In this document: positions 1-10,609 of the stretch, one piece after another | Numbering within the stretch: position 1 is the stretch's first letter | Layout: each line of letters starts with the position of its first letter | Assembly: GCF_036324505.1 (NCBI RefSeq) | Contig: NC_086355.1 | Span: 19,396,518 to 19,460,517 of the forward strand | Origin: Eleginops maclovinus | Lineage: Eukaryota > Chordata > Actinopteri > Perciformes > Eleginopidae | DNA length: 64,000 nt | Direction of reading: 5' to 3' | Notes under the pieces: model-generated | The model's database searches: none | What the model was told of the DNA's origin: nothing | The model's input: the letters and a program-made list of their open reading frames with translations, nothing else | Position numbers and translations under genes: made by a program

Positions 1-3000
1 GGTGTAGAAGGTCACAAAAAAACGCTAATGTGAAGAGAAGGGTGTAAAAGAACAACATGGGTTACTTCCTGTTGTTGGTAGGTGTCACTATGTCTATATG
101 TCAGTATGGGTGTGTAGTTGTCTTTAGGTCTGATTTCAGGTTATCCATAGGAAATTTGGAGCATGTTGGAAATTGTTTGCTTGAGTTAGAATGGCGACAA
201 ACTGTGCTTTTCACTGCCACAACCAAAGCGTTCAATAACTTTTCCTAAAGGTCTGAAAAAGATACTAAAACAAATCTGATCTCATCTGATTTAATCTGTA
301 AAAGGAGTTGATTCAAGTGAGGCAGTTATATATGGCACGTAACATTTTTGACCGTCTTATCGTGCTAAATATATCTACCTATTTATTCGATACATTATAG
401 TTGAAACTTCAGCAAGGAATGAATATGAGTTAATCAGTAGGGGCCGGATGCCAGAAAGTGTCCGTGTCTTCAGAGTTTAAAACCTGAGCATTATGTACGT
501 TTTCACACTGGGTTTGAGGTGAAGGGTAAAGCTAGTGAGCCACAGGGATGGGTTGGAAAAAAAGCTGATGGATGGATGTGATCGCTCTAAGTATAAAATG
601 TTCTTTCTTGCAGGATGTGCTCCGACATTTAACTCCGCAACTGGCTGGATAACACGTATTATAAAACTGCCACTGGGTCATTTTGACCCCGCTAGAGTTT
701 TTGGGGTTTAAATAAAGAATGACAAATAGGGGCCGGGGTGGGTTAGGTCAAGGCAAACATATTTTTTTCTCCCCGTTATCTTCTTTATTTTCCTCATTCC
801 CTTTTTCCTGTTACTTGAAATATTTTTCAAAGATTTGAAGTACAGTCAAAAAATGTGTCCCTACTGTAATGCAATTTAACTCCTGTGTTAGCTGGAGTTA
901 TTGTTTGGTTTTAAACCCTCCAGCATAGTGTTATAATAACAGGAAATTAGGATGAATCTGCACACATGTAGGGAGTTTTCGTACTAGAGTGAAGAATAAA
1001 TAACCAAACAAATGACAACTTATCCAATTTATCACTTTAAAGACTATACTGTAAAAATAAATGTTACATTTTTTCCAACCGTTCGATAACATAACGTGGC
1101 ATACATAGGTTTAGAAAATACCTCTATTGACAATCGCAAGGTTAGCAAAGTTGGATGTTTCCTTAAATAAAGCTTTTTAGTTAAAATAATAAATGGATAT
1201 ATCATATTTTTTAAAAATATTAACTTTAGGAAAACCGTAAATGCAGGGAATACGTTTAGGAACCTGAATACTGTGTTAAATCGGTGCAATATATGACAAA
1301 TGAAATACAGCCTACAGACATATTGAGTATTTATTTAGTTAAATAACTTTTTTTATATGTTTGTTATTTTATCTATCGACGATTTACCTTTTAATAACTG
1401 CTGGTATTCTTGACCCCAAAGGAACGTAGTGTTTCTGATATGTAGAATTATAAGATCATGACCTTATCTCAATCTCTCTTTAATCCAAGCTTTATTCATT
1501 GTCAGAGTCAATGAACATAATGTGAAGAGATAATCTATTCTACTTGCCTGCTTTCCTTGGATTTGTTTGTTTGCTTATGATTTTATATTCACCATTATTT
1601 TATATACATCTCATGAGGTCGTAAAGCTAGAAATGGCCCTGTATGTTCCAGAATGCAGTTTTTATGATGTTTATGTATCTTTCAATCCAAATCTACATCT
1701 AGCACAGTATTGTATTATCCTGTTTTTATCAAATTCCTATCTTGTAATCTTTAAATATCCTCCAAAAATGGAAATATCTGAAATATTTTGGAAAAATGGA
1801 ACGTCAGAATTGACAGAATTAAGTGCTAACGGATTTATAAGCTAAAGCAAACAAATATCGTAGGTTCAAATTAATAACTTCCGCAGTTTGGTATACTATA
1901 AATATTCTTGATCCTTGAATAAAAAAAATCAACATTTTAACCATAGACTCTAGGAATTAACGCCAGTGTTTATCCGCCCTATAATCCACCCTATAATCTG
2001 GATCTACTCCACATTTTAATGGATGCTCTTGGCCAATGCTTCATCCTTCCACCCCTTTTATGAATATCCAACAAGACGTTTTTCCGTAATCTAATTTTGA
2101 AGAAATAAAGCGACAACACAACAACTGAAGCTGAAGCTGCTTGCCGAAGTTTTACCCCATGACAGTTTTCGTGTTACCTTTTCTAACACTGATGGAGAAG
2201 CATAGGGCTATTGTCGCTCAGCGTTTGTTGAATCTGTGCCCTTCATGGACAGCAGAAGATTCCAAGGTTTGGCTGTACTCTCCAGTTTACAGAATTACTT
2301 AATTGCAGCTCTATTTAATATGGATGTGTGAGAAGGAGCAGCAAAACAAGAAGCAGACATTCTGGAGTGCCCCAGACAAATTGATACAGTCACTAAAGGC
2401 AGCTTACTCAATGGGAGCCTTCATGTAGAAATAAATGGGTTATGATAGTGTCATTGCTATATTTTGGAAAGCTTTTCGGCCCTTTTGAGTGAAAACAGAA
2501 ATGGAAACATGACTACAATCTGTAGTATAGACTAGCTATAGACTTTACCACTTTGTTGTACATCAGAGCCTTCCTTAAGTGTAAGAAATGCAAAACATCC
2601 CAGTGTGTTTGGACGTGCTACTCATAAAATGTAGGTTACCACAGTTATTATATACCTGTATAATTTTACATACTTAAACTATCTGTTAGGAGATGCCAGC
2701 TGAGGGAAATTCCCAATCAACCTTTAAAAAAAACTTTTGATATGGTTCCAATTCTGATGCCGTGCAAAAACAGACAACCCCTTACTTCTTGGTCCTTTGA
2801 AAGCCTGTCCTTTTTTATAGTGGTTTTGCTTTGTTATTATTTTTTTTTAAAATACTGTTTCTAGATCAAGACAGGGAATCCACAGATCAGCTACGTGAAA
2901 AACAGCTTGCAGGGCTGACTTTAAAGACATTTCTTTAAAGCTGAACAAAGCATTTACTCATACACCAAAGCCCAGACCATTTAGCATCCAGGACATTTTT

Positions 3001-5818
3001 GAGCACGCAACACAGACATAATGTCAAGGTGACTTGATGTAAAGGTTTTTTTTCACGTGCCAATCCCACAAATTGGCAATCTGGGTCGGCTAATTTAGAG
3101 CTTAAACTATTTTTGCTTTTGAAGCCATTTGCAAAACATGAAGTACACCTTAGAACATGTGGTACACTGGAAAATAAGTTAACGTTGCAGGGTAAGACAT
3201 AAAAAATGCAGATGCTTTGCAGGTACGCCTGCATGTCCATAAATTATGTATCACTTGGTTCTCTATATTTTCTCCTTTACTGACACAATCATTGGCTTCG
3301 AAAATACTATAGAACACATATCAGAAACTAGGATGATGTTTATGTTCTAAAACCAAATAAGGAAACATTCCTATGCAGCAACTGAATGTATTTTCCAGTC
3401 CTTTTAACTAATTATTTTTTGGGGCAGACATTAAGCCTGCATACACGTATCTGTTACAGGTTAAATTTCATAGGCCACACCTACAAGATTAGTCAGGTTT
3501 CCAAATATCAAGCATGTTTTATATATGTACCACCTTACAAGGATCTTTTCAGATATGTTTTCTGAGGGATTGACTAACCCCATTGAAACCCACTGACTTA
3601 ATTCACTGTACAAGTGGGCACCAGCCTTTCAGTGATTGAAGGCCACTTGCCTTTCAACATCTAGAAAAAAAAGCAAATAACATTTTCAGGGGACTTGTTT
3701 GTGTAATTCAAGTGTTGTTGCTGCAGCAGCATCTCTCAGGGCTGTGAGAACCACAAATTATGGTTCTGGCTACAAGTAAATCAGAGCTGGCTTTAGAGAC
3801 TGCATGAGGCAGTAAAAGGCCTTGAGATATTTCCAAACAGCCTTTTGAACTAACTGCCACTCACTAGAGATTAGCTTTGATGACTATTACTAGTTTAGAG
3901 TCTAATAAGCCCCAATTTTCACACATTTCTAAGGGAACCTTTAATCCCTCATTGTTTCATAGACCAATGTTGAAAACATGCATGCAACAGTGGCAGCTTC
4001 ACTGTTAGAGCCAATGCTTTTCACTACTATTGCTGTTTGAATCTTTGAGTTGTAGGCAACTTTTTAAAAATAATTTTAGTTACCTGAAAAGGATGATAGC
4101 TGAAATAAATTTGATCTTAAAAGGATTTGGATTTGATATACAAATATTAAACTGGATTCAAAATTGATAAGAATTTCCACACAAATAGCCAAATGTTCTT
4201 TTTGTGGCTTACATTAAGACGTTAGCTTAGATGCTTACTGTAATGTGGAGTATTTCTTAATTGAAAGAAGAAAAAAGTCAACACTGAGCCTTTTTCTCAA
4301 TGGGAAAGATGTTTCCATCTTTTCCTGACTTAGTTTGGCAAGATTTTGATTAAGAAGATGATTCATCCAATCAGCCGCCAAGAATTAAAAAAAAAATGAA
4401 TACCCGTTTCCAGAAAGTTTCCAATGACGTTGCTCAAAATGTGTAAACAAACCATCAGGCACGCCAAAGTAATAGGGAAAATAATTCAACAGTAAACATA
4501 AACTGGCAATTCCAGACACTTAAATGTAGGCAGTTTGCCAAACATATAGGGAAAGGGAGAAAACTGAGAAGATTTTTAATAATTGAGATTGATATGCATT
4601 ACTGATGCTCACATTGGCCTGTGGCTTACTGTCTGTGGGATTAGAAACCTGATCGGCAGAGGATACAGTCCTGTTCCCTGCCTTCAGTTCCATGCATGCT
4701 TGACTGTCTGGAGTTGACCGGGCTCAGTACGGGTAATCCTTCCAGATTTTTGGAATTAATTTGAAGCTGATATCCAGCTTATCCCCTGCTTCACGTAGAG
4801 AGTCAAGTTCCTTCTAGACAGTGTATCCTTCATTGCCAACTGCTTACATTGCATGTAAAACAATAAGAATAAGTGATGGGATAATGATGTCGGTTCAATA
4901 ATCAATTAGGAATGTTTGTTTGACCACGTAAAAGTAATATTTACTAAAATAGGTTACACCTTTATTTGATCCAATTGGTTAAATTGGTCAGTATATAATA
5001 TTATTTATATATTGTCAACATGATAGCACAGTCTAGCAAGACGTTTTTTTTTATTGAAGTGAGGACAAGCCATAGCCCAATAATCAGATTGGAATGCTTT
5101 TGAAATGTTTCCCTAACCAATCAATATCTTCCTCAAGTCATTTGACTCTGAAGTTACGAAACCAGTTGCTAGGATGAGTGAACCACACATTTTTCAAAGT
5201 ACCATATTTGTGGCATTGGCAAAAAAAAGTGAACCTATTTGAATTACTTGAAACGTTAGAGATATCAGCAGTGATAACGTCTGGAACAGGTTTAAACCGT
5301 CTCAACCAAACAAAGGTTTGTTGTAACAGAGTATCCATTTCCAGCAACACTTACTGTCTTTTCAGGTCTTGTTATCTTGTTTTATGCTTTTATAACAAGA
5401 CCCTCTCTGTGCTACAGGGTGCACAAAAAACTGTCCTTGCCATTCTGCTCAGAAATATCCACCATAATCCATAAATCAGATTAAATTACCAGGAGATAGT
5501 AGGACCATTCAGCATATTCTACCACCTGCAAAAATAGCTAGGTCAGTAAATGAAGCCCAAGGATACAGAGACAAGTTGTCCTGAAAGGAAAGTATTGCAT
5601 GAAAGTTTTCCCAGCAGTGTGATATCTTGGTATGCGATGGTGGAAAATTAATTTGGATCTCAGTGCTCATTAATTCCCAACCATAATTTTTGTCTTTAGA
5701 AACAGTTAGACCAAACTGCCAAAGGCACTGCTGCCTTTTCTGTTAGAGCATACGGTTTCCTTCATGTAAAGAAGAGACAGCTTTACGGCAGAGTAAATAA
5801 TGATTCTGTACAATTACA
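1..5818. other. AT-rich unique sequence, no gene seen
   Basis: Open frames here are all under about 105 codons, occur on both strands, and show no domain or codon pattern I recognise. A pyrimidine tract ending in CTTGCAG at 604-613 resembles a splice acceptor, but no convincing donor or open exon follows it. Homopolymer T and A runs are frequent. I see no RNA gene or identifiable mobile element. The most likely reading is intergenic or deep intronic DNA. Confidence 0.5.
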
Positions 5819-5840
5819 TTTAGGGTTAGGGTTAGGGTTA
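5819..5840 (+). repeat. Short interstitial telomere-type repeat (TTAGGG)3
   Basis: Three perfect TTAGGG units in tandem stand alone in unique sequence. Vertebrate telomeres use this hexamer, and short internal arrays are usually left by telomerase-mediated break repair or simple slippage. Shorter one- or two-unit relics occur near 29,042, 60,973 and 63,774. Confidence 0.8.
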
Positions 5841-7382
5841 CAGGAATTGATAATTAAACTTTTCCCCCCATTTTTTCCTGCAATGTTGTGAGCTTTCAAA
5901 ATCTTCTTAGTTCAGTTGGGGGCTGTTAGTAAGATGCATTCCCTTGTTAGTAATAATAGTTTTTACTCAAGGGTACATATTGGTAGGATAATTATTAAAG
6001 TCCCGTCAGCATGGACACATCTACGTTTGCATGTGTAGAGCTCCATTTGCTGTTATCGAAATCCAATGATTCATTCCCTGCATCTCAGTTCTCTGTGCTA
6101 TGGAGCAGGGTTTAATGGAAAATATTGGAAATTACACGATGGATAAGAAGCTATTTACAGGGACATAGAGCCATACATGGAAGGCAAAACAGTAGATTCA
6201 ATACAAACTATTAAAAGATATATAAAGAAGCGAAGTAAATTCTGAAGTCATCAATTGGGCTATTGTAATGTCAGATAGAGCTCAACCTCAGCCTTCCTGA
6301 TTTTATGAGCAGCAAGATGGGGAATTTGTTGTACATAATGAAACACCTCTTGTGGTTTGGTTCATGCCAAAATACAAGTTGGACTATCTACAGCATGGCT
6401 GTTTAACACATCCATGACTTACAAAATGTTCATTATAAATTCAGCTCAGCATGATTTAAAAAGTGTAATTTAATATCCAAACTATATTAATATATTATTG
6501 TTTTATTCAAACATACACATTTGCCAAGCCCAAACAAAGGCTTCCCCTACCACCTAAATAAGACTTTCCTGGAGAAATCTTAACCATCAACTTTGTAGAT
6601 GACTCATAGTACAATCGTGTAGAAGTGCGCTCATCAACCTTGAGGGATTTGCTCTTTATTTGAATGCCATGTTGTAATTCAAATACATGTATCCGGAGTT
6701 TTAGCAAACAGTTGAACCGAAGCCTTTTGTCCTCCATTCAACCTTTTCTTCATTGCTCAACTTGAACCAACGAAGGAGATCTGCTGACCTTTTCGCAAGG
6801 AGGATGACTCCTAATATTCATCTCAAGGGCATAGCGTTGCAGCTTAACCTGGCCTCAAGCAGGCTTCACTCATCTTGTTCTTGCCGTGTCTTCCATGTGT
6901 CACCACTTTAATAGTTCAACTTTATGACTCAATGCAAGTGCAGACATTGCTCTTCAATAACACGTCAGCACATCCAATATAATTCTTCAGTATGGATTGT
7001 TATAGGGATTAATGACCAAATATGAAGTCGTCCTCTAAGACACGTTGTGAATTTGTCTTATGAACATTTTATTTAAAGAGACATTTCTGATTATAGAAAC
7101 AATTAGCAGTTCTACTGCCTGCCCTCTTTAGTGAACATGGACCTCTTTTCTGCATAGGTTGGATGTTTTAAGTTCAGAACAGATTTGGCACTATTAGGTG
7201 TAATGAATATCAGTTTGAGGATATCCCGCAGGTATAATACAACCCAAAATGTTTTATAACAGTATTACATATTGTAAGAGCATGCAAATAAATAAATAAG
7301 TAAATAATTATCTTTATGTATCTGTGTCTATCCATCTAGTTGTGGAAAGTAGACATCATAATAGAGAAAACATTGTCTTATA
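5841..7382. other. AT-rich unique sequence, no gene seen
   Basis: Only short chance open frames occur. Simple AT runs such as the 'aaataaataag' stretch near 7,290 are present. No recognisable repeat family or gene was seen. Confidence 0.5.
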
Positions 7383-7560
7383 ATTGACATCACTCAGGTC
7401 ATAGAGGTCCCTAAGAACAAGCTTGAGAAAGTTGCGAAGGAAAAGGACATGTCTGAGGCCCAGCTAGCTTTTGAGCCCTGACAAGGATGAACTGCCTCTG
7501 CGGTACTTATTTTCTTTCTGGAAACTGCAAAGAAAATCGCAGAGAAACATTGAGCCTGGC
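7383..7560 (+). pseudogene. Possible decayed retrocopy or exon fragment, unidentified
   Basis: Read from 7,383 on the plus strand, about 32 codons look protein-like: the frame contains VIEVPKNKLEKVAKEKDMSE, rich in Lys/Glu with heptad-like spacing, and ends at a TGA at 7,479. A second frame just downstream, from about 7,484, continues as a plausible peptide (KDELPLRYLFSFWKL), which would need a frameshift to join. There is no flanking splice acceptor or start codon in good context, and no poly(A) tail is evident. I do not recognise the parent protein. Chance coding appearance is a serious alternative, so confidence is low. Confidence 0.2.
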
Positions 7561-8459
7561 AGAAAAAGCATGTAACTTGCATTCTCTTGTCTGTGGGTAT
7601 GAATGCGGAACTTTAACCAATTGCTATATTAATTAGATATTGAAATGTTGGAAGTTCTGATCAATAAACATGGATTTTCTTCCCCCTTCACAAAATCCAT
7701 ACACAGAGCTCTGTGTTTGCTCTTCAGCCCTTCGGTGTGTCGTACTCATTGTTTTTCCCGGACCTTGGACACGTGTCTGAATAGAGTAAGGCTCTGCTGT
7801 CGTGGTGAAAAGACCACAGAGGATGAAATATACTTCTCTGTGACGTTAGCTGAGGTCTGACCCGTGCCCGCAGCTCAACGGCTCTTATAATATTAATTTT
7901 CTTTCCACTCGTTTGTAGTCTGCGGGCAGCTAACATGAGCACAGACAACGGCAGCTTGTTTGATTCATGAGGCCACCGCTTGATCGCTCTATGGCAGAGA
8001 TAAATTGGATTGTGGTTAGTCAGCCAGTAAGCTGCGACGTGTGTTCGCGCATTTATGTGTGTATCTGCAGTTGTGTACCAATGCATCCCCTCTCTCGTGA
8101 ACATGACCCTTTCTTTAGGACCATCATAAACTCCAAGTCAGCTTTTGATTGATAACTCACTGACAGTTATATGTCCTGTGTCATCAGTGGGATGGCCATC
8201 GCCTGGTGATTGATTATCTTTTTGCCAACCAATGAATCAGAGAGGCATAGCCTAGAAGCTCTGCTCATGATAATGGCGTGAGTTTATATGTCCTTAAGGC
8301 AACATGAAGTGAAAACCCTGCTTAATTTAGGATGAGGGTTTCTCTACAACGGGCATTTTCAAATATACAGTATATTTTACTTGCTTTGGTTTGAATCGTA
8401 TGTTGACCTATTTGTTTTTCAGTTGGTCTAATTTCTTTTCACACAGAGAAAATGTAAAG
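7561..8459. other. Unique sequence left of the LTR element, no gene seen
   Basis: Open frames on the two strands (for example 7,724-8,104 minus, 126 codons) overlap each other, lack recognisable domains and do not sit between splice signals. Nothing else stands out up to the target-site duplication of the retrotransposon. Confidence 0.45.
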
Positions 8460-8464
8460 CAAAC
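8460..8464. repeat. Target-site duplication CAAAC, left copy
   Basis: The five bases immediately before the LTR start are identical to those right after the 3' LTR end at 10,577-10,581. This fixes the outer borders of the insertion. Confidence 0.8.
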
Positions 8465-8908
8465 TGTTAGGATCTCAGTTGTCGTATTTATAGTTTTCCA
8501 GTTTTATTTTGAAATGTTTCTTGTTTTGTCACCTCCTGTTACTTCCTGTCTTTAGTTTCCCTCCTGTCTGATTGTCTGATCGTGCTCACTTGTTGCCCCT
8601 GTGTTTCACCTCCCTGTCCCAGCTGTGTCTTGTGATTACCGTCCTCTGTGTTAAGTCTGGTCTTTCCTTTGTGTTGTCGCGTCATCGTCATTGTTTGCTG
8701 TTTCCCTGTGATGTCTTGGATCTTCCTTTTTCAACCCTCCCTTTTCCACCGGTTTGCCTTTGTTTTCATTTGATACTTTTCCTGTGTTCCTAGTTTTGCA
8801 TTTTTGTTATCAGCTTTTTTATAAATAAAAGCTCACCTTTAGTAATACGTTTGTACCCCTGCCTCCTCTATTGCTTCTGCGCCTGGGTCCTTTCCCCCAA
8901 TCCTGACA
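8465..8908 (+). repeat. 5' long terminal repeat, 444 bp
   Basis: It begins TGTTAGGATC and ends AATCCTGACA. It is pyrimidine-rich on the plus strand, as fish gypsy LTRs often are. A poly(A) signal AATAAA lies at 8,824-8,829, within a TTTTTTATAAATAAAAG context, about 80 bp before the LTR end. Its last 250 bp match 10,381-10,576 with scattered substitutions and one gap of about 60 bp. Confidence 0.85.
8824..8829 (+). promoter_or_regulatory. LTR polyadenylation signal AATAAA
   Basis: A canonical hexamer sits in the 5' LTR. The matching segment is deleted from the 3' LTR, so a transcript starting in the 5' LTR would lack this signal at its proper 3' position. Confidence 0.6.
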
Positions 8909-9162
8909 GTACGACGCGACCAGCAATATTGTTTGAGGGTGCCGTCCAAAGACAGGAGGTCATGATAGCTACCTTAGCTACCTCAACCCAAGTACAAGCG
9001 CTGGCTGACCTGACCGTCCAGATGCAGCAGATGGCCACCATGGTACAACAGCTTGCCCCCTTGGTTGCTACTGTACCTCTGCCCGCAGCTCCGGCACCTG
9101 TTCCAGCTCCTGGCCTGACTGGATACACTCCGGAGTCCCGTTTGGGAACGCTACGCTGGTGA
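8909..9162 (+). pseudogene. gag-like N-terminal fragment of the LTR element
   Basis: Downstream of the 5' LTR an open frame runs to the TGA at 9,160-9,162. It has a Gln/Leu-rich helical stretch (LADLTVQMQQMATMVQQLAP) followed by an Ala/Pro linker (PAAPAPVPAPG). Short coiled-coil plus Pro/Ala linker is the usual start of Gag in fish Ty3/gypsy elements. The capsid core and zinc knuckle that should follow are missing. The frame stops just before the 30-bp tandem repeats. I see no recognisable tRNA-Ile/Leu-type primer site right after the LTR; the sequence there is 'gtacgacgcgaccagc'. This is a non-functional relic. Confidence 0.55.
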
Positions 9163-9194
9163 GCTGCTGCCCTTTTTTCACAGACTGCTCTGTG

Positions 9195-9370
9195 ACGTTT
9201 CCAGGCTTTGCCCCAGCCCTTGCCCCGGCCTCCCTAGTGTTTCAAGGCCTCGCCCCGGCCTCCCTGACATTTCCAGGCCTTGCGCCAGCCACAAATACCT
9301 TTCCAGGCCATGCCCCGGCCTCCATGACACTTCCAGGCCTTGCCCTGGCCTCCATGACGTTTCCAGGCTG
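9195..9370 (+). repeat. 30-bp tandem repeat array inside the LTR element
   Basis: About five to six copies of a 30-bp unit of the form 'ttccaggccttgccccggcc' plus ten more bases occur with substitutions. The unit length is a multiple of three and reads as a repeated Phe-Pro-Gly-Leu-Ala-Pro-Ala-type peptide in one frame (9,159-9,371). Confidence 0.75.
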
Positions 9371-9479
9371 AGCCTTGGCCTTCACATTTTTCAGGCCGGC
9401 CCCCATGCTTCCAGCTGCGGCCGGCCCACTCTATCCTCTCCTGTCTCGTCGTGGGTCCCGCCTACTTCTGTCCCGCCGA

Positions 9480-9960
9480 AACCTGTTCTGCCGGGGGTCC
9501 AGCCGACATCTGCTACTGTTTTGCTGGGGGTCCTGCCATCACCTGTTCCGATGGGGGTCCTGCCAACACCTGTTCCTGCTCCGTTTGGGGTACCGCCGCC
9601 ACCGGTTCCGATGGGGGTCCCGCCAACACCTGCTCTTGTTCCGTTGGGGGTCCCACCGTCACCTGTTCCGATGGGGGTCCCGCCAAGACCTGCTCTTGTT
9701 CCGTTGGGGGTCCCACCGTCACCTGTTCCGATGGGGTTCCCGCCAACACCTGCTCCTGTCCGGTTGGGGGTCCCGTCGTCACTTGTTCCGCCGGGGGTCC
9801 AGCCGACATCCTGCCCGTCACCTATTCCGCCGAGGGTCCTGCCAACACCTGTTCCTGGTCCGTTGGGGGTCCTGCCATCACCTGTCCCGCCAACGCCATC
9901 TCCTGCTCTGTCGGGGGTCCTGCAGACACCAGTACCACCGGGGGTCCCGCCGATCTCCTA
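9480..9960 (+). repeat. 60-bp proline-coding minisatellite
   Basis: The period is exactly 60 bp over at least four consecutive units from 9,541 to 9,780, each starting near 'acctgttccgatgggggtcc'. Flanking units are more diverged. In the frame open from 9,521 the unit encodes Pro/Val/Gly-rich peptide of the type GVPPTPAPVPLGVPPSPVPM, with PxP spacing. Units 9,601-9,660 and 9,661-9,720 differ at only a few bases, showing recent homogenisation. GC content is much higher than in the surrounding DNA. Confidence 0.85.
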
Positions 9961-10609
9961 TCTTGTCAGTGGCGCCTCCTTCTCCAGGTCCTCCAGAGGG
10001 GACCCACTGCTGCCTACGCCAGCCTCCTGCCTGTCCTCCAGAGGTGTCCCATTGCGGGTTCCGCCGCCCAAAGGCCCATCCTCCAGAGGCATCTCACTGT
10101 CCTCCAGCTCGTCCTCCAGAGGCGTCTCGCCGTCCTCCAGCCTGTCCTCCAGAGGCGTCTCGCCATCCTCCAGGCCTTCCTCCAGGCCCCGTCTTTGGCC
10201 CCGTCTTTGGCCCTGTGTCCGGCCCTGCCTCCGCCCCCCAGAGTTCCCTAGCGTTGGCTTTCACCCCTGTCTCCGGCCCCCAGTGTTCCCTCGCCTTGAC
10301 CTACGCCCCTGTCTCTGGGGCATAGGTCCCCTGTCTCTGGAGCCTATCAGCCTCTGCCTTGCTCCTGGGCCGTCCGAGTTTTGGTCTTTCCTTTGTGTTC
10401 TTTGTTGCGTGGTCATCGTTTTTTCCTGTTTCCCCGTGATGTCTTGGATCTCCCTTTTTCAACCCTCCCTTTTCCACTGGTTTGCCTTTGTTTTAAAAGC
10501 TCGCCCTTTGTTATACGTTTGTACCCCTGCCTCCCCTATTGCTTCTGTGCCTGGGTTCTTTCCCCCAATCCTGACACAAACAACAATATGTCCATCAAAG
10601 CCACTTTAG
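9521..10609 (+). CDS. Uncertain proline-rich open frame spanning the minisatellites
   Basis: This 362-codon frame is the longest in the window. Roughly residues 1-110 are Pro/Val/Gly repeats (PxPxGVPP type), residues 150-230 are Ser/Arg/Pro-rich, and the C-terminal portion reads into the 3' LTR remnant, so its end is certainly not a natural protein end. The other two forward frames are also open across 9,451-10,251 and 9,375-10,325, which shows that lack of stops comes from GC-rich repeats whose lengths are multiples of three. It may descend from a Pro-rich part of the retroelement polyprotein or its 3' untranslated region. I doubt it is a functional gene today. Confidence 0.2.
   Translation: MLGVLPSPVPMGVLPTPVPAPFGVPPPPVPMGVPPTPALVPLGVPPSPVPMGVPPRPALVPLGVPPSPVPMGFPPTPAPVRLGVPSSLVPPGVQPTSCPSPIPPRVLPTPVPGPLGVLPSPVPPTPSPALSGVLQTPVPPGVPPISYLVSGASFSRSSRGDPLLPTPASCLSSRGVPLRVPPPKGPSSRGISLSSSSSSRGVSPSSSLSSRGVSPSSRPSSRPRLWPRLWPCVRPCLRPPEFPSVGFHPCLRPPVFPRLDLRPCLWGIGPLSLEPISLCLAPGPSEFWSFLCVLCCVVIVFSCFPVMSWISLFQPSLFHWFAFVLKARPLLYVCTPASPIASVPGFFPPILTQTTICPSKPL
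10070..10185 (+). repeat. 33-bp tandem repeat array inside the LTR element
   Basis: A unit close to 'tcctccagaggcgtctcgcc' plus 13 more bases recurs about three times at 33-bp spacing, with diverged copies upstream to about 9,985. It adds a Ser/Arg/Pro-rich peptide in the 9,521 frame. Short 'ccccgtctttgg' duplications follow near 10,190. Confidence 0.7.
10381..10576 (+). repeat. 3' LTR remnant, about 196 bp
   Basis: It aligns with 8,657-8,908 from 'tggtctttcctttgtgtt' to the terminal CTGACA. It lacks the first 190 bp or so of the LTR and an internal stretch of about 60 bp that contains the poly(A) signal. The outer end and the target duplication are intact, so the losses happened after insertion or were present in the copied RNA. 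Confidence 0.8.
10577..10581. repeat. Target-site duplication CAAAC, right copy
   Basis: This matches 8,460-8,464 exactly and directly follows the terminal CTGACA of the 3' LTR. Confidence 0.8.

Larger units (their letters stand above)
8465..10576 (+). mobile_element. Internally deleted LTR retrotransposon (Ty3/gypsy type)
   Basis: The element starts with TGTTAGGAT and ends with ATCCTGACA, which are inverted copies of each other apart from one base and give the usual TG...CA termini. It is flanked by a perfect 5-bp target duplication CAAAC at 8,460-8,464 and 10,577-10,581. A 5' LTR of 444 bp and a shortened 3' LTR share about 190 bp of clear similarity. Between them are a gag-like fragment and a proline-coding minisatellite; no protease, reverse transcriptase, RNase H or integrase frame remains. 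Five-bp duplications and a gag fragment of this style are typical of Ty3/gypsy elements in fish. At 2.1 kb it is far shorter than an autonomous element (about 5 kb) and cannot move by itself. Confidence 0.85.

Noticed and set aside
604..660. Splice acceptor-like tract CTTTCTTGCAG
   Set aside because: No donor or sustained open frame follows in a reasonable distance.
8909..10380. A host-domesticated gag gene
   Set aside because: The gag-like frame stops after its linker, lacks the capsid core, and the element keeps its LTRs and target duplication, so it is an ordinary degraded insertion.
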